From assembly GCA_015680685.1 (NCBI GenBank), contig MNCI01026517.1, positions 374,994 to 438,993 of the forward strand: 64,000 bases of DNA. Direction: 5' to 3'. Positions 35,714-48,600 of the stretch are shown piece after piece (within the stretch, counting starts at the first letter, position 1; each line of letters opens with the position of its first letter). The notes below the pieces were generated by a model, which saw nothing but the letters and a program-made list of their open reading frames with translations, did no database searches and was not told where the DNA came from. The stretch is from Gnetum montanum. Its lineage: Eukaryota > Streptophyta > Gnetopsida > Gnetales > Gnetaceae. The position numbers and the translations under genes are program-made.

Positions 35714-36349
35714 TCATTACTATTTTTAATAAGTGGAATCGCCATGGGGGTAGGACACTTTTCATACATAGTAAGCCCTAGGATTTTCCCACCTACACCA
35801 CCTGAAACATAACAGAAATTTGTAGCCAATTTGTAGTAGTTCTATAGGCCAATTTACAAAAAAATGTATGGCCAATACCCTATATAAACCAACCCCAAAC
35901 ACCATTTTGAGGTTCCACCTCCTTAGCATTTTCATAGTTTGGTAGTTCTGGCATCCAAGAGCTCTTGCACACTTGCAAAAATGTAGCTTCTTGGACTTGT
36001 TCAAGATGGAATCCCCATAGCCATTATTACCCTCCTTTGAGATTATAAACCCCTCAAACATCTCACAACCATATCCCCACCCCCCTCCCTCCACACCCCC
36101 ACCCCATGCATCACCAACATTGTAGATTTGGTGTGGAGAGTAGCACAATTTCATAACATTAGGAGTTATATAACATTTGGATTGTAGAGCCACTAGTTAC
36201 AACAAAATTTGAAGCCCCATCAAAGTAAGCCCCCTACTATTGTAGGCACATATTGTACACATTTCTTGAACCTTTCTTTATTTTTCTTAGAATAAATTTT
36301 ATAATTTTTTTATGCAAGATAGATCTATTTGTTCCATTTTGGTGCATTT
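35714..36349. other. LTR-like non-coding sequence after the minisatellite
   Basis: No conserved coding region. A C-rich patch near 36073-36110 (ccccacccccctccctcc) is low complexity, and the minus-strand open stretch across it shows no domain. Confidence 0.35.
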
Positions 36350-36535
36350 ATTTTCCTAGATCTGCATCACATATTTATTTTTTCTACTCCATTTACATTT
36401 TCCAAGTTCCATGGTGACCTAGCAAACCATCTAGGGCATCCTAAATCTTATTTTTTGGAGGATTTGGAATTAAAGGTATTTTAGTTAAGATTTTTTATTT
36501 TCTAGTAACTAAATTTTTCAATTGCCAAAATTTTC
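36350..36535 (+). repeat. LTR-like segment, homologous to 31950-32135
   Basis: See the partner copy. The matching order of short blocks (accatctaggg, cctaaatcttattttttggagg, tctagtaac) supports common origin. Confidence 0.6.
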
Positions 36536-36697
36536 CAGTGTTAGAAGGAAGACCTCCACCCACTTTCCACATCCAATCCTATGTGCATCATTGCCAAAAT
36601 TTCCCATTATCTTGAAATCTGTAATTTTTTGCTTCAAAACCTTTGAATATTTACAAAACCCAACATTGTCATCCATCCCCCTACCACCTATACTCAA

Positions 36698-36955
36698 CAT
36701 GGGTGTTTAGGTTTTGGTAAAATTTCATAGCAATTGCTAGAAAGTTTTAAAGCTAGCATGGATAGGTGTCATACCTCCCTTAGCATGGGTGTTACCTCTA
36801 GCATGGGTGTCATACCCCCAACATTGGTGTTTGTGTTTAGGCAAAAATGTTACAATAGTTGTTGGAAATTTTTAAACCTAGGATGGGTTAGTGCGATACC
36901 CTCCTCAGTGTGGGTGTTACCCCTAGCATGGGTGTCATACCCCTAGCATGGATGT
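36698..36955 (+). repeat. Two ~128-bp tandem units containing 20-bp gggtgt-type sub-repeats
   Basis: 36698-36826 and 36827-36955 share gtttaggttttggtaaaa / gtttaggcaaaaatg, aattgctagaaagtttt / agttgttggaaattttt, then runs of agcatgggtgttacc and agcatgggtgtcata. The inner sub-repeats are relatives of the 35.2-35.7 kb minisatellite unit. Confidence 0.7.
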
Positions 36956-37521
36956 CATACCCACTTGGACCACCCAAAACCCCCTTACTATGAATATTTT
37001 CTAGTAATGTTGCCAATTTTCTAAAAACCTCACCATTGAAAAAATAAAAGTTTTCACTTTTGGTTTTCAACCAAAACAAAACCAACATCACCAAATTTCT
37101 AAAAACCTCATCTTTTCAAATATCAAAGTTTCCACTTTTGATTTTTAGCTAAAACAATACTTACCAAAAGTAAATCCTCCTTCCCCAACGTTGCAAACAA
37201 AAGTTTAAAATTTTAAATCTTACCTCCTTTCTTCCTTCTCTTTCTCCCCTAGGATTGGTCTGGTTGTTAATGTAGCATTTCTGGGGTTTAACATCGACCT
37301 TTTATCATTTTTAGTAAAGAGATATACCCCTTTTATAGCAATTTACTATTTATAGTAAACCTTCTTTCTTAGACATTTTTTATTCCTTTTAGCATTTTTG
37401 AAATTCTACTTGCTAGACTTTCTATTTCCTCTACTAGTTTAGCCTTTATCAAGCTATTTTTCAACACCCTTTTGTAATGTCTTTTAGACAATCAACCATC
37501 CTATGCTTTAACTTGACAAGT
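36956..37521. other. Leader-like non-coding sequence before the gag relic
   Basis: Pyrimidine-rich near 37225-37260. No primer-binding site could be assigned with confidence. Confidence 0.3.
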
Positions 37522-40010
37522 ATGGCATCCATCCAAGATGTATTTTGTATCTATGATCCAAAAGACTATGCAATAATAGAACAATGGTAATTGCTTAGGC
37601 AAAGGGGAAAAAACTTGGATTTTATGGACAGTAATGAGGAGTTTTATAACTTCCTCTATATCATAATACAAGTTGGTCTATTGATATCATGCTCCAAATC
37701 TAATGCTAAGTGTCAATTTAAAATCATATGTTGGGATGGAAAAGAATACTTTCCATCTCCTTATGACCAACCTCCCTACTCAAACTTTTATGCATAAATG
37801 CACATACTACTCATAGAGGTTGATGTGTTTAGTGAAGGAATTAGCTTGTAGGATTAACAAGAAAAGGAACATGAGTTTGAGGAAAAATAGGAGCTAGACA
37901 CCTTAATTGAAAGTCTTTTCCAATCTTTGGCTCCTCCAATAACTGCACTAACCCCATGTCTTTTACATCATCAATGAGACAACTCCCTCAACCTAACTCT
38001 CCTTCTATCTATCCTACCATGTTTGGGTTCACACCCATCATCATCATAATCTAGACACAGCTTGTGTCCCGATTCATCTCCTTATTCTCATCGATTTCCT
38101 TTGAAACATAACCCCACTCCATCTACCCAACATTGGTGACATCTTCCTCATCATCTCCCTTTGTCATACTAGCAAGATCCTCATTAGGAATCCAAACAAC
38201 ACAAGCCTTTCAAACACCTTTTGCTCCCTTCATACCACAAGTCCCAACTCAAAACTCCTTCTCCTTATTTAGTCTACCTAAAATGATGGTCACCCAACCT
38301 ATTCTAGCTATATCACTATCCACCACATAACCTCAGGTCTTACAACTTCTTCCCCAAGCATCAACATAAACACCATAGCCTATAGGGATGCCCCAAGGCT
38401 TGGAACAAGCCTTTCAAATGATCCAAGACCTTGCCAAATAGCTATGGAAACTTAAGGCTAATACAATGCAAATGGTCAAGGTGATAGACTTCTACCAAGA
38501 TGATTCCATAAGCCCTACAGTGCCTAAAATAACCTTATCCATAGGCTTTCCTATTCCAAACTTCATCAAGTATAATGGTAAAGGAGATCTCAATGCACAT
38601 CTAGTAACTTTCTAGTTCGAGTGCCTCTTCTTACAATCTTGGCCACATATCATATTATGGATTTTTCCCATGTCCATCAAAGGAAAGGCTCTAGATTCAT
38701 ATTGAACCTTACCTATAGGTTTCATCTCTTTCCTTGCGTATTTGATTAGTCAATCTATCAATTGCTTTAGAAAAAACTTGAGGATGAATGCCACATTGGA
38801 TTAACTACTGACGATGATGTAGGGACCACTTGAACCAATCAAAAGATTCATTCAAAGGTGGAACTTAATACTTAATGAGATTCTAGACCCTATGACTAAA
38901 ACACACCTCTTGGCCATCTATAAGAAAGCAGTAAAAAACTTCATCAAATGAAATATATACTACCTAGAGCCCCTATCACTAAGCCAAGCCTTATCACGAA
39001 CTAAAAAAATCAAGGAGGTAGATGAATAAAGCAGCAATCTAGCCTATGTGGCCTACACAAATCATCATGTGAGGAGGGATAGTAATAAAAATAGACAAGA
39101 ACATTCAACTGTGGCAATAGTAGCAAAAGAGACAAAATAGAAAGAGAGGATGGGATCATCACCACATAGCACATTTCCTAAATCATCGCAAGAATCTACT
39201 TCTTATGCCCCAAAGCAATCAATACCAAAATTTGGATGCTAGGATAGGTCTAGGTATGCAAGATTGTCATTAAAGTCCTCTAAACTCTTAGAATAGTTTC
39301 TTAAGAATGACCATATACTACGTAAGAAACTATCTAAAGAGGCTCTTTGGAGAAAATATCATATTTTTAACATATCTAGAGACCCAACAGTAGCTCCTAA
39401 AAATGATCCTAAGCTACCAAAGTACTTCATACTAGATAGGTATTTCCATTGGCCATAATACCAATTTTTTCCTAGCATTAAAGGATGACCTCTAAAAGAT
39501 GATTAACCATGGGGAGGTGTTGTTGGATGAGCCTAACTCTCCAAGCACCAATAAAAACTCCTATATTATAGCCTCCTTCATGGAAACTAAATGGTCTAAT
39601 CCTCCTAGATAATCATTTGTGATTAGAGTCTCACCCAAATCCTAAAGCACAAAGCCTAGAAAGTCGTTTGTCATATGGGTACCACCTCTTCTAGCCCCTA
39701 AGGATCCTTTCATCATACGTGTCTCACCTTTAGTGGCATTAACATCACAGCAAAGACCATGAGATGTTAATCCTCCAAAGCCTAAGAAACCATTCATTAT
39801 TAAAGTTCCTGCACCTTTAATGAGTAAGACTACAACAACCCATGACCAAAGCCCACCTATAGTGGCCCACAACTCAAAGGTTAGCAAGAAATCATTATCA
39901 CAATAGTGATGAAGATAACTTGTCATCAAACCATCAACAACAAAAGGCTTTGAAATAAGTTAACAAACTAAGGTTCACACCAAGATCAAATACACCTATG
40001 GACAACAGGC
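37522..40010 (+). pseudogene. Tat-type gypsy gag relic
   Basis: Probable start at the ATG at 37522 (MASIQDVFCIYDPKDY). After a variable Ser/Pro-rich section, a retrotransposon gag domain lies at about 38540-39060: PIPNFIKYNGKGDLNAHLVT, FECLFLQSW, IFPMSIKGKALDSY and LPIGFISF, which fit the pattern of this gag family (KY.G.GDP..H, L.G.AL.WY..LP). Basic and repetitive sequence follows to about 40010. Protease and pol do not follow. Instead the sequence runs into repeats and an array. Many TAG stops. It could belong to the same family as the pol at 25.8 kb. Confidence 0.75.
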
Positions 40011-40160
40011 CCAAGGCACATACATTACAAGCCAACCCAAAAACTCTAAGAAAGATGAAGAAAGTTAGAACCTTTTGTAATCTTATACCATGTTTCATGG
40101 TTTATGTTCTCATTATATGCCCTTTTGACACTATCCAATACTTAGTAGGAAAGTATGAAC

Positions 40161-40280
40161 GATGGCCCACTTAGGCCTAAAATTGGCCCTATGACTTGAT
40201 AAGGCCTAAAACTAGCATTATGGCCTACCAAGGCTTAAAATTGATGAAGCCATGGCCTTCCAAGACCTAAACCTAACATC
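40161..40280 (+). repeat. Four copies of the 31-bp 'aggcctaaaactagcat' unit
   Basis: Same unit as at 29312-29500 (tggcctaccaaggcttaaaa...). Here it follows gag directly, suggesting that an internal deletion removed pol. Confidence 0.65.
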
Positions 40281-40559
40281 CAAATAAGCGTTGGAATGGG
40301 CTCCAACCATGACCATAGAACTTTATGCCCCTTGCCATGTTTGGAACCTACCATCAACATACATGAACCCTAGACCTTGGCATGGGGTAAAACCTTAATA
40401 AAAATTGTCATTTTGGGCATCAACGATAGGGAAACACTTGCCCAACATTTCCCTAGAGGGTATAGCATCCATTGACATCCTCTAGTATCCACCTAGCATC
40501 GTTTCAACTCCAAAGTAGATCTGCATTGCCTTAAACTTCTCTAGTCACCCTCAACAAAC

Positions 40560-41640
40560 TTGAAACCTTATCAAACCTAGTAGAAAGTGTTCAAAACTTT
40601 TAGATCTAGTTTATATAAATCAAGGGAATGTCCATCTACACGTCATAGCATGGATCTAGTGTGGATGGATGGGGTGACCTTAAATAACTAAAATTGACCA
40701 CCTAGTTACCATATTTTGACTCTACCACCCCTTGTCATGTCCTGATAACAGAGACTAGCAGAAAACACTAGTTTTTGTATCTTAATAGATTCCCTATGCT
40801 AATGAAGCCCCCATCCATGCTTTCTAGTATGGATCCATCATGGGTGCCCTAGGGCATGCCATAAATAACTTACCATAGCCTTAAACAATCATAAAATGTA
40901 CTTCAATAGCCTAAATATCCTTCCTTGGTCTCTAGTAGTTAACATCTTCCAATATTTAGGTCAATTTTCACATATGAAGCTATGTCCCTATTGGTGAACC
41001 CTCTATCCATACTTCCCAATGTGGATCTAGTGTGGATGCCATAAGGGTATGTCAAAAAATTTATTTTGTAGTCAAAATAGCGTTAAAACTTGCACTAGTA
41101 ACCTCATAACCCTATCAGAGCCTTCCAAGGCATTTAGATACTATAAAATTAATCATAAATGATAAAAAGAAATCATCTTCCTCTCATCCACACTAAGGTC
41201 ATGCTACCTATTGTGGATAAAACGGGGATGACTACATAAGGTACCAAGAAGCCCTCAAACCAATGCATTTTGACACTAGATCACTCCCCTCATCCCCTAC
41301 AACCTTAGTAGCCTTGAAGCCTTGTCGAATCTTTCCAAAAGTGGTCAAAACCTCGAACCTAAGTGGAGCCACACTAGGAAGGGATCTTATCCACATTAAG
41401 TAGTCTTTCCCTATAATGGATGTATGGGGGTATGACCAAAACTCTCATGATTTGCATTGAAATTAACATGTGTTGACTTCATTATCCTCTCAAAGACTCT
41501 AGTAGCCAAAACTTGATAAAACCCACTTAATTTCATGACCACCCTTATTCCCATGCTTGTAACCCTTCTAATCCACATTGGCCAGCATGGCTACTGAGGG
41601 GTTAACCCCTAAGAGGCTTATAAACACCTCAAAATGACAC
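40560..41640 (+). repeat. Second degenerate array with ~180-bp period
   Basis: Units carry a pair of half-motifs, catggatctagtgtggat or its partner atccacattggccagcatgg, near 40650, 40817, 41007, 41188, 41365 and 41553 (spacings about 167-190 bp). The spacers share aaccttatcaaacct/aaccctatcagagcc phrases. The period is similar to the 22-25 kb array with a different core. Confidence 0.65.
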
Positions 41641-41729
41641 CAGATGGCCTTGCATGTACCCTAGAATCTTGTTAGCAACTCTAGAAGCCATTAGACCTTG
41701 GAAAGCCAACTAAAAATGTATGTTAATTA

Positions 41730-42175
41730 AGCAATTAATTTCTAGTTGTTAATGAAAACAAGCACAACCACTTCAAGCATATGTGTAGCACTTGGTAATC
41801 TAGAAATGCTTAACTTTTAGTAACATAGTAGTGCTACATGCATTTAGGATGTGTCTTGGGAGTGGGAATGGGTACTTGTGCTATGCTAGCTAGGTAGCAG
41901 ATAAACTAGATATTAAATTATCCTACCTTTCATTCTTGCTATAGGCGATTAAACTTATAAAATATAAAATGATAAAAATCATATAGCTTAGTTGCACTTA
42001 ACCATATACTTGTACCTCACAAGTGGAACTGCAAATACAACAATTGTTCTAATTAGATTGCACTTCCTTGAACCAATGTACTTAAGGACTTAAGGTCTAT
42101 GGAGTTTGACTAGATCACACATCAATGCTCGTGATTCATATGGTTGGGCATATGGGTGCCTCGCTGCTCATCATT
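41730..42175 (+). mobile_element. Diverged LTR relic (R/U5 end)
   Basis: Its last 250 bp resemble the ends of the LTRs at 12134 and 17221: gataaaaatcatat, cttaaccatac, gacttaaggtctatgg(a/g)gtttgac, ctcgtgattcatatggttg and the ending ctcgctgctcatca. No primer site follows, so it is either a 3' LTR of the gag relic upstream or a solo remnant. Confidence 0.65.
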
Positions 42176-44372
42176 AGGGATGATGTCTCTTACCAAACAT
42201 CTTCCTCCTAGTGAGTTATCTTTGGCAAGATGTATTCTCTGCTAGAGAGACATCTTCTACAATTCCTAGTGCTTAAGGAAAGACATCTCCCTAATTTTCA
42301 AGACATCTCATTTATATTAGAAAAAAAGGGCACAAAACAATTGCAAAAGATCACCAAAGGATAACGATGCATTGGAGACTTTAGAAATATGGATTATAAA
42401 CTTGATGAACACAAAGCAATAACTCAAACATTAAAAATGGACAAGGAAAAAAAATGCTTGAATTGGTTACTCTACCTAAACAAACTAAGCTACAATGGAG
42501 ATTGGACTACAACACATGAAATAAATGCTAAGTAGTCCAATCACTAGAAGGAAGAAAGACATAGCCAATGAGAAAGAGCAATTGATGTTAGAGGAAGATA
42601 AGAACTCCTAATTAATTACCAGCTTACAAACTCTAGCCAATATAGCAACAATGGCTTTTAGTAAGTTATCTCCAAAAATTGCTTTCATAGTAAATAGAAA
42701 ATTTCAATAAGAGTTTGATAAGTAATGGAAAATCCCAAATTCACATACAAGTAAAACTTTGTGCAAGTTATCCAAAAGTATGATATTTTTCCACAATTCC
42801 ACATTCTAGTTCACAACATGTGCCACTTTCTATCAACCTATTGTTTAGCAAGAAGCGCCAAGAAATCAATAGCATGCAAATCTAAAAGCTCCACAAAACA
42901 ATATTAATAAAAGATGCTATTAAATACCAAAATAAGAATTTAAAAGGAGAATATTTCAAAATGGGAAGATCATAAAAATATAAAGCAAGTTAAATAAAAG
43001 TTAATTAAAATATCTCATAATAAAATGGAGCACAATCATTAATGTTTTAAAGGTGATGAGGTCAAATCCTTCACAAGACTTAATTTAATAAAGATTAATG
43101 AAAGATAAAGATAAAATAAAGGGTTAAAAATATGGGTTGTTATAAAAACCCTAGTGATATTTTGGGGTACAAGAAATACTTATTATAACTCTCATTTTAG
43201 AGTTACCAGCATGCAAATAGAAATTTTTTTTAAATATTTAGAATTTATTTATATTGAGAATTACATGTGGGAAATTACAGCAAAGAAAGAAGAGTAGACA
43301 GTTTCAAGGCTTTGTGTGCTTACAAAAGCAAGTACAAGGATTTAGGACTTTGGGATTAGAAGGTCAGAAAATAATTGTTTTGATCATCATTTCTCCTACT
43401 GTATTCTAAGGATATGCTATTTGGAAACCTAAACTCAATGCTAAACTTTGGAATGATATTGAAAGAGTGAAAAAAAATATTTATTTCAGATTTGTTAAAG
43501 GTAAAAATGTAAACACTTTACTCAATATTATAATGTGAATCTAATGTATAATTTTTACGAGAAGAAGCCTTGTACCAATTCATTACATACACTCATAGCA
43601 ATTCTTGGGGATTCATGAGACTGAGGTTGACATTTTCATGGAATACAATGCTTGAAAAAATAGAATATCTCTTGGGAGGAAGTGTAGCAAAATCCTAAGT
43701 AGCTAGTCAAGTGCAAGGTTCTAACATAATTGTGTTCTAATGTAGAAATCAAGAAACAATTTTTATTTACATCACATTAGATGTAATAAACTAGATGTGA
43801 AACCTCACAATCTCTTTAACTATTTGAATAAAGTATCAGAGTGTCAGTAAGCTTTGTTTAAGTTCACATCATCTTAGATTTCAAAATGGAATCAAGATAT
43901 AACATCCATGAGAAAAGTGTACCTGTAGGTTGTAGAGGTTAAGAATCTTGAAAGTAAGTTGCATATGTTTCTTTTCTATATTGTGACTATCTAAGACAAA
44001 GAAATAATGCTGCAACAAAAACTTGTATGATTTATTTTCGTTGTCCCGTTGTTGCTTTAGATTCAATTTCAATTTCCCTTTCATAACCCTTCCAAATTTT
44101 ATGTTTGAAAAGAAATCTGTACTGCATCACAAAAATAAAATAAAAATTCATAATTTTCATTTCACAAGCATCACTATCACTTTCCAGCCCTGTTTGGAAT
44201 CACCTCTCAAGAATTTGAGAAAAATCAAAGGAGACGGCCATGTTTTCTATCAATAGTCTAAACATGAGTGAAAGTATGTGAAGCATCGGATGCATATCTG
44301 TCCCACCAAAGATAATAGTCCCGATGAAGACTTCTTGGTTTAGAAACGCTGTTGCCCTCTTTCCTACGTAAT
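42176..44372. other. Mostly unrecognised; cluster of agacatct motifs at the left
   Basis: 42180-42310 has several agacatct/agatgtct motifs of the kind that fill the copia-type LTRs at 56.1 and 61.5 kb. The rest, to 44372, holds no recognisable gene. Short open stretches are AT-rich and featureless. Confidence 0.35.
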
Positions 44373-44960
44373 CTACAAAAACGGATGCATGATTATGTCA
44401 TCTCGCTCAGGAACAAAATTTCCAAAGAATATGTTGGTAGCTGCTCAAAAACTGTCTACAAATTGGATGCATGAATATGTCATCCTTTTTAGGTCAACAT
44501 TTCCGAAGAATATGTTCATGCTCGGCCGCCCAAAGACATTTGACACCATTTGGTCCATGACTTCCATCGAAGCATCGTCAGCTGGCCATATGATTTAATA
44601 AATACGGCACATTTGGACAAACCAAGCTGTCTACGATTTTGGTTAGCCATTATTTCACCACCAAAGTGATCACTTATGGCCAGAATCAGTAGGGATGAGA
44701 GCATAAGCCGATGCTTGCAGTTACAGGCATCAAAGGAGATTACTACCAAGAGAAGCATCCAACAACAACAGAGTAACAGCCACCAAAAGCAACAGTAACA
44801 GCCACCAAAAGCAACAGCAACAGCAACAGAAGTTACCGCCGTGCAGAGGCAAGCATCTTCAAAGATGTTGGCCACAGTCTCAGCCGCATCATTTGTCCAC
44901 GCCATTACACTAATACTACTGCATCCTGATCAACTTGTCCCTCTCTGTTGTATTTTGCTT
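44373..44960. other. CpG-retaining segment with an 83-bp duplication; unrecognised
   Basis: Two copies of an 83-bp unit start at 44373 and 44456 (ctacaaa..ggatgcatga, atatgtcatc, ttccRaagaatatgtt). The segment has more CpG than its surroundings (ctcggccgcc, tcgaagcatcgtc). A 129-codon minus-strand frame (44516-44905) starts MAWTNDAAETVANIFEDAC but looks like a shadow of the CAA/CAG repeat. It may be a low-copy gene flank. Confidence 0.35.
44758..44830 (+). repeat. CAA/CAG-rich microsatellite
   Basis: Two exact 22-bp copies (gtaacagccaccaaaagcaa plus ca) at 44773 and 44795, flanked by caa/cag triplets. Confidence 0.85.
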
Positions 44961-45076
44961 ATAATCTGGGAAAATTTACCGTATACAAATACAATGTTCT
45001 CTGTCATGTCCCTCTCTGTTGTATTTTGCTTATAATCTGGGAAAATTTACCGATACAAATACAATGTTCTCTGTCA
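44936..45076 (+). repeat. Recent 71-bp direct duplication
   Basis: 44936-45006 and 45007-45076 are identical except for one deleted base (ccgtatac versus ccgatac). There is no N between them. It is far less diverged than other repeats in the window, so either recent or another unmerged assembly overlap. Confidence 0.9.
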
Positions 45077-48000
45077 GGATATTGCGGTTGCAGATTTTAT
45101 GGAAAAGACTCATAAATGATCTACATTTTTGTTAGGAAATTCATGGTGTAGTTAGGTCCATAAAATAATAAAATTTGATTTTCAATTTCTGTGTTGTATG
45201 TTCAATGTTATAATAGTACATAAAATTAAAATTATTGAGGCTTCTGTTGGAAAAAATGGCAGATGCCTTGTAAAGAAAAATATTTTTTTAATAATATTTA
45301 TCATAAAACATTGTTAAAGAAGTCGGGTGTAGAACCTAAATATTTTTTATAAAAATATTCACCCTCAAAGTATATAGTCAAAATATAACCTTATAAACCT
45401 ATAAGTAATTATCTAGTTCCAATTTATGTAGATGAAGGTATAACACTTCATCCAAACATATTAATGTAGCTTATTGGACTCCACCTGCCTTCTACAAGGT
45501 CCAAGGGTATAAAACCTCTTTGGTAAATGCTTCTACTACTCTTTACCAATATGATATATATTGCACTTTTATTTAAAAGGTTTTGAAATTATGTAACACC
45601 TAGCCATGAAATCTTGTTATTGATTTTCATAAATTAATTATTTCAATAATTTAATGAAAAGGTTACTTGTTTCTCAAGTTCTAAGATTTTGGTTTGAGTG
45701 TAGGCACATCTACTTGAAAGACATTAGGCTTTCGCTCATCTATTGATCTCCCAAGATCTTTCTTTGATGAGATAAGCATTGAACCTTTGAATAATGATCC
45801 TTAATACTATAATGAATACGCTTGTATCATATATTTTTAAAAAATTTCAAATAACATAATCTCTACTTTTATATTTCCTTATTACTCTTTGTGAACCTCA
45901 ACATTTGAACATGTTGACTTTCCATGCAAACCACATATATTAAAACGATGTAACAAAGATTAATGCACATTCATTTTTAGGAGAAGGTGTCAATTTTTAA
46001 TTTCATTCATTCCTATGAGGTCATCAAAAGTTGTGAGGGTTGTAACTATAGTTATTAAAACTTCTAACTTCAACAAGCTACTTTAGCAATGAATTACTAA
46101 TGAAAGGATACACACTTTAAATAAAGTTTTACCAAAGTTATATCTTTTAATATTATAGATTTTAGGCCACAAGGATAATTGTAATGATAATTTTTTTTTG
46201 AAAATAGTGATCTCTAATTCACTATCACAATGTCAATTAAGTATTAATTAGTTAAAACACATAGTTTATAGTTTTCAAGTTACAAATCTAATTTTGAGAA
46301 ATATGTTAATTTAGCATCCTCCTACTATATAATAATTCAATGCTTAATTTATCTCTTAACATTGAAGGAGGCTAAAATTTGATAAGCATATTTCTTCTTT
46401 TCCATTATATAGAATGTTATATCAGAGGACCTTGGTTGCGATACATCTTAAAGTAGCCTCAAGTTTCTACATCATCCATTCTTTACCCAAACCCAACCAC
46501 TGCACAATTCAAATGCCTATCCATGTACAAGTTAAAATCTCTCTTCTATACAAGTCAATGAATATTTGATTAAGTCATCATTAATAAGGTAGTGAAGATG
46601 TAATAGTACGTCAAAGTCTTGCAAGTGGTTTCAAATTCGACTTTCACTAACTATGATCCTCAAACAATGTGCCATGTGCTCATGGTAACTTACAAAACCT
46701 CTTCTTTGAACCTACATGAAATACTTCAATGTATTTAAATTTCAAAAAAAAAAATTGGGTCAACATCATTATTAGAACTAGTGAAACCATGCAAATTTGG
46801 TTAGACAATTAATTTCAATGAAATGAATGAACTACTAGTAGAATAAATGCTTCATTTTTCCTCTAGACTTTATAACATTTCTTGTTTTAGTATATTTTCA
46901 TCTACATTGATAAAGTTCCACACCAAAAGTAACTATTACGTGGCCAAAAGTAATTATGGCAACTATCAATTTTTAGCATGTGATAAGTTGCAAAGAAAAT
47001 AGAGATCTTTCAAAGAAAAACCATAAACCAGTCCACATCTATTATGTGGTAGATGCATGGCATACATACATACCCATACAAAGTGTTACCGCTTAAAAAA
47101 ATTCTAAGTATATGTGATAATAGATATAAAATTTCTAAAATCAAAAAATTGAACTCCAACCTAACACTTGTTATTGCAATTGCATATCCCTGTTCTCTGC
47201 AAGTTGGTTCATAGATAACATGTTTTTTGTATTATTTAAACATGTGTCTCTAGGTCCCACCCTTGCTTGCTAGTGGGTGCTTCCTGGGAGGCACAAGTGG
47301 AACCCATGAACATACATAAGCATGGTCAAGATAGTCATGGAATGTACATGGATGGGTTACATGAAATGATCCATGAACCATTGTCGATCGGTTTATGATT
47401 TTTCCGTTTAAACCACTCTCGCTGATATTATAGACACGTATCCTAGGCATAGGAAGTGGGAAGCATGGTTTGACATCTTGTCCCATAAGGACCAAACATA
47501 ATGATCATATTTCTTTCTTGCTTTGGACATTAACTGTAGTATGTTTTATGCATCACCAACTTCATAACGATAAATGAGCTTATTCATTTAATACTTACAA
47601 GCTTTCAAAGATTAGTAGTAAATTTAAAAATTAAATTTGAACTATGATCTTCTTACATCTATTAGATTTTTTTTCAATTCATAACTTAATGTTCTTCATA
47701 AAAAATGAATCATAATGTAATGACATCAATAGAAGAAGAGGCATATGTCACGTGCAAGTAAACATACACATGTAGAGAATATGTTCATGTCTTTTCTAAT
47801 AAATCCATGGAGCAACAACATCTAGATTGTAGAGACTACATGGATCACCAAACTAAAGTCAAGCTAACTAATCTATCTTGGGATTTGTGTAACGATTTTA
47901 TCATGTGAATGGAAGTAAATGATATTCTTGTTCTTATTAGGTAGTGAATGCCATATAGTCTTGTATGCCCATACGAATGCCCATACCCATATGTTTAATG

Positions 48001-48600
48001 TGTCCACAACATAGCTTCATCCCATGTGCATCATCTAGTAAGTGTATGCACATTAAAGGTAGCAAAAACAACATTGAAATGAGAAAATGATGTTGAACTA
48101 TGTATTGAGTGTGCTAGAGGTTGTAGTAGGCATAATTTGAATTGCATCTTGAATTTGCAACACATTGTATTGATCCGTAGTTGGAGGTTTGATGAAAGCG
48201 GAGGGTGCGATTGAGGAATTGCATGCATTTGCAAGCTCTTTCCACTCTGTGAAAGGTAATATGCTTTCCCTTGAAAATGGTTATAACAGTACCTCATGAG
48301 TTTGAATTGTTCATGCAATTTGAACATTTTTTTCTTTCATCCATTGTTAGTAATGGTTTTTAGGGGTTTTCAATGAGTAGCAAATTACCATCTTAGGGAA
48401 CAAAAACACAAACAGACATGAATAAGTGAAGTAGAAGCAAAGTTTTATTGCTTTCCTATAATAGAAGTGATTGCATGTGTTTTTTCTAGTAGATTAATTG
48501 ATTGTCTAGTAGAATTCATTTTTGTTTTATCTAAACTAATTTTTTATCTGTGAATAAAATTTTTTAAGAACTTTCCTTTTGGAGAATGCAACCTGCATGA
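45077..48600. other. AT-rich, nothing recognised
   Basis: Read on both strands. No coding domain, LTR pair or array. The short open frames near 47250-47495 and 48031-48327 (minus) show no family resemblance. Confidence 0.4.

Noticed and set aside
44516-44905. 129-codon minus-strand frame as a real gene
   Set aside because: Its Cys/Leu/Val-rich middle is the complement of the CAA/CAG microsatellite, with no domain and no supporting context.
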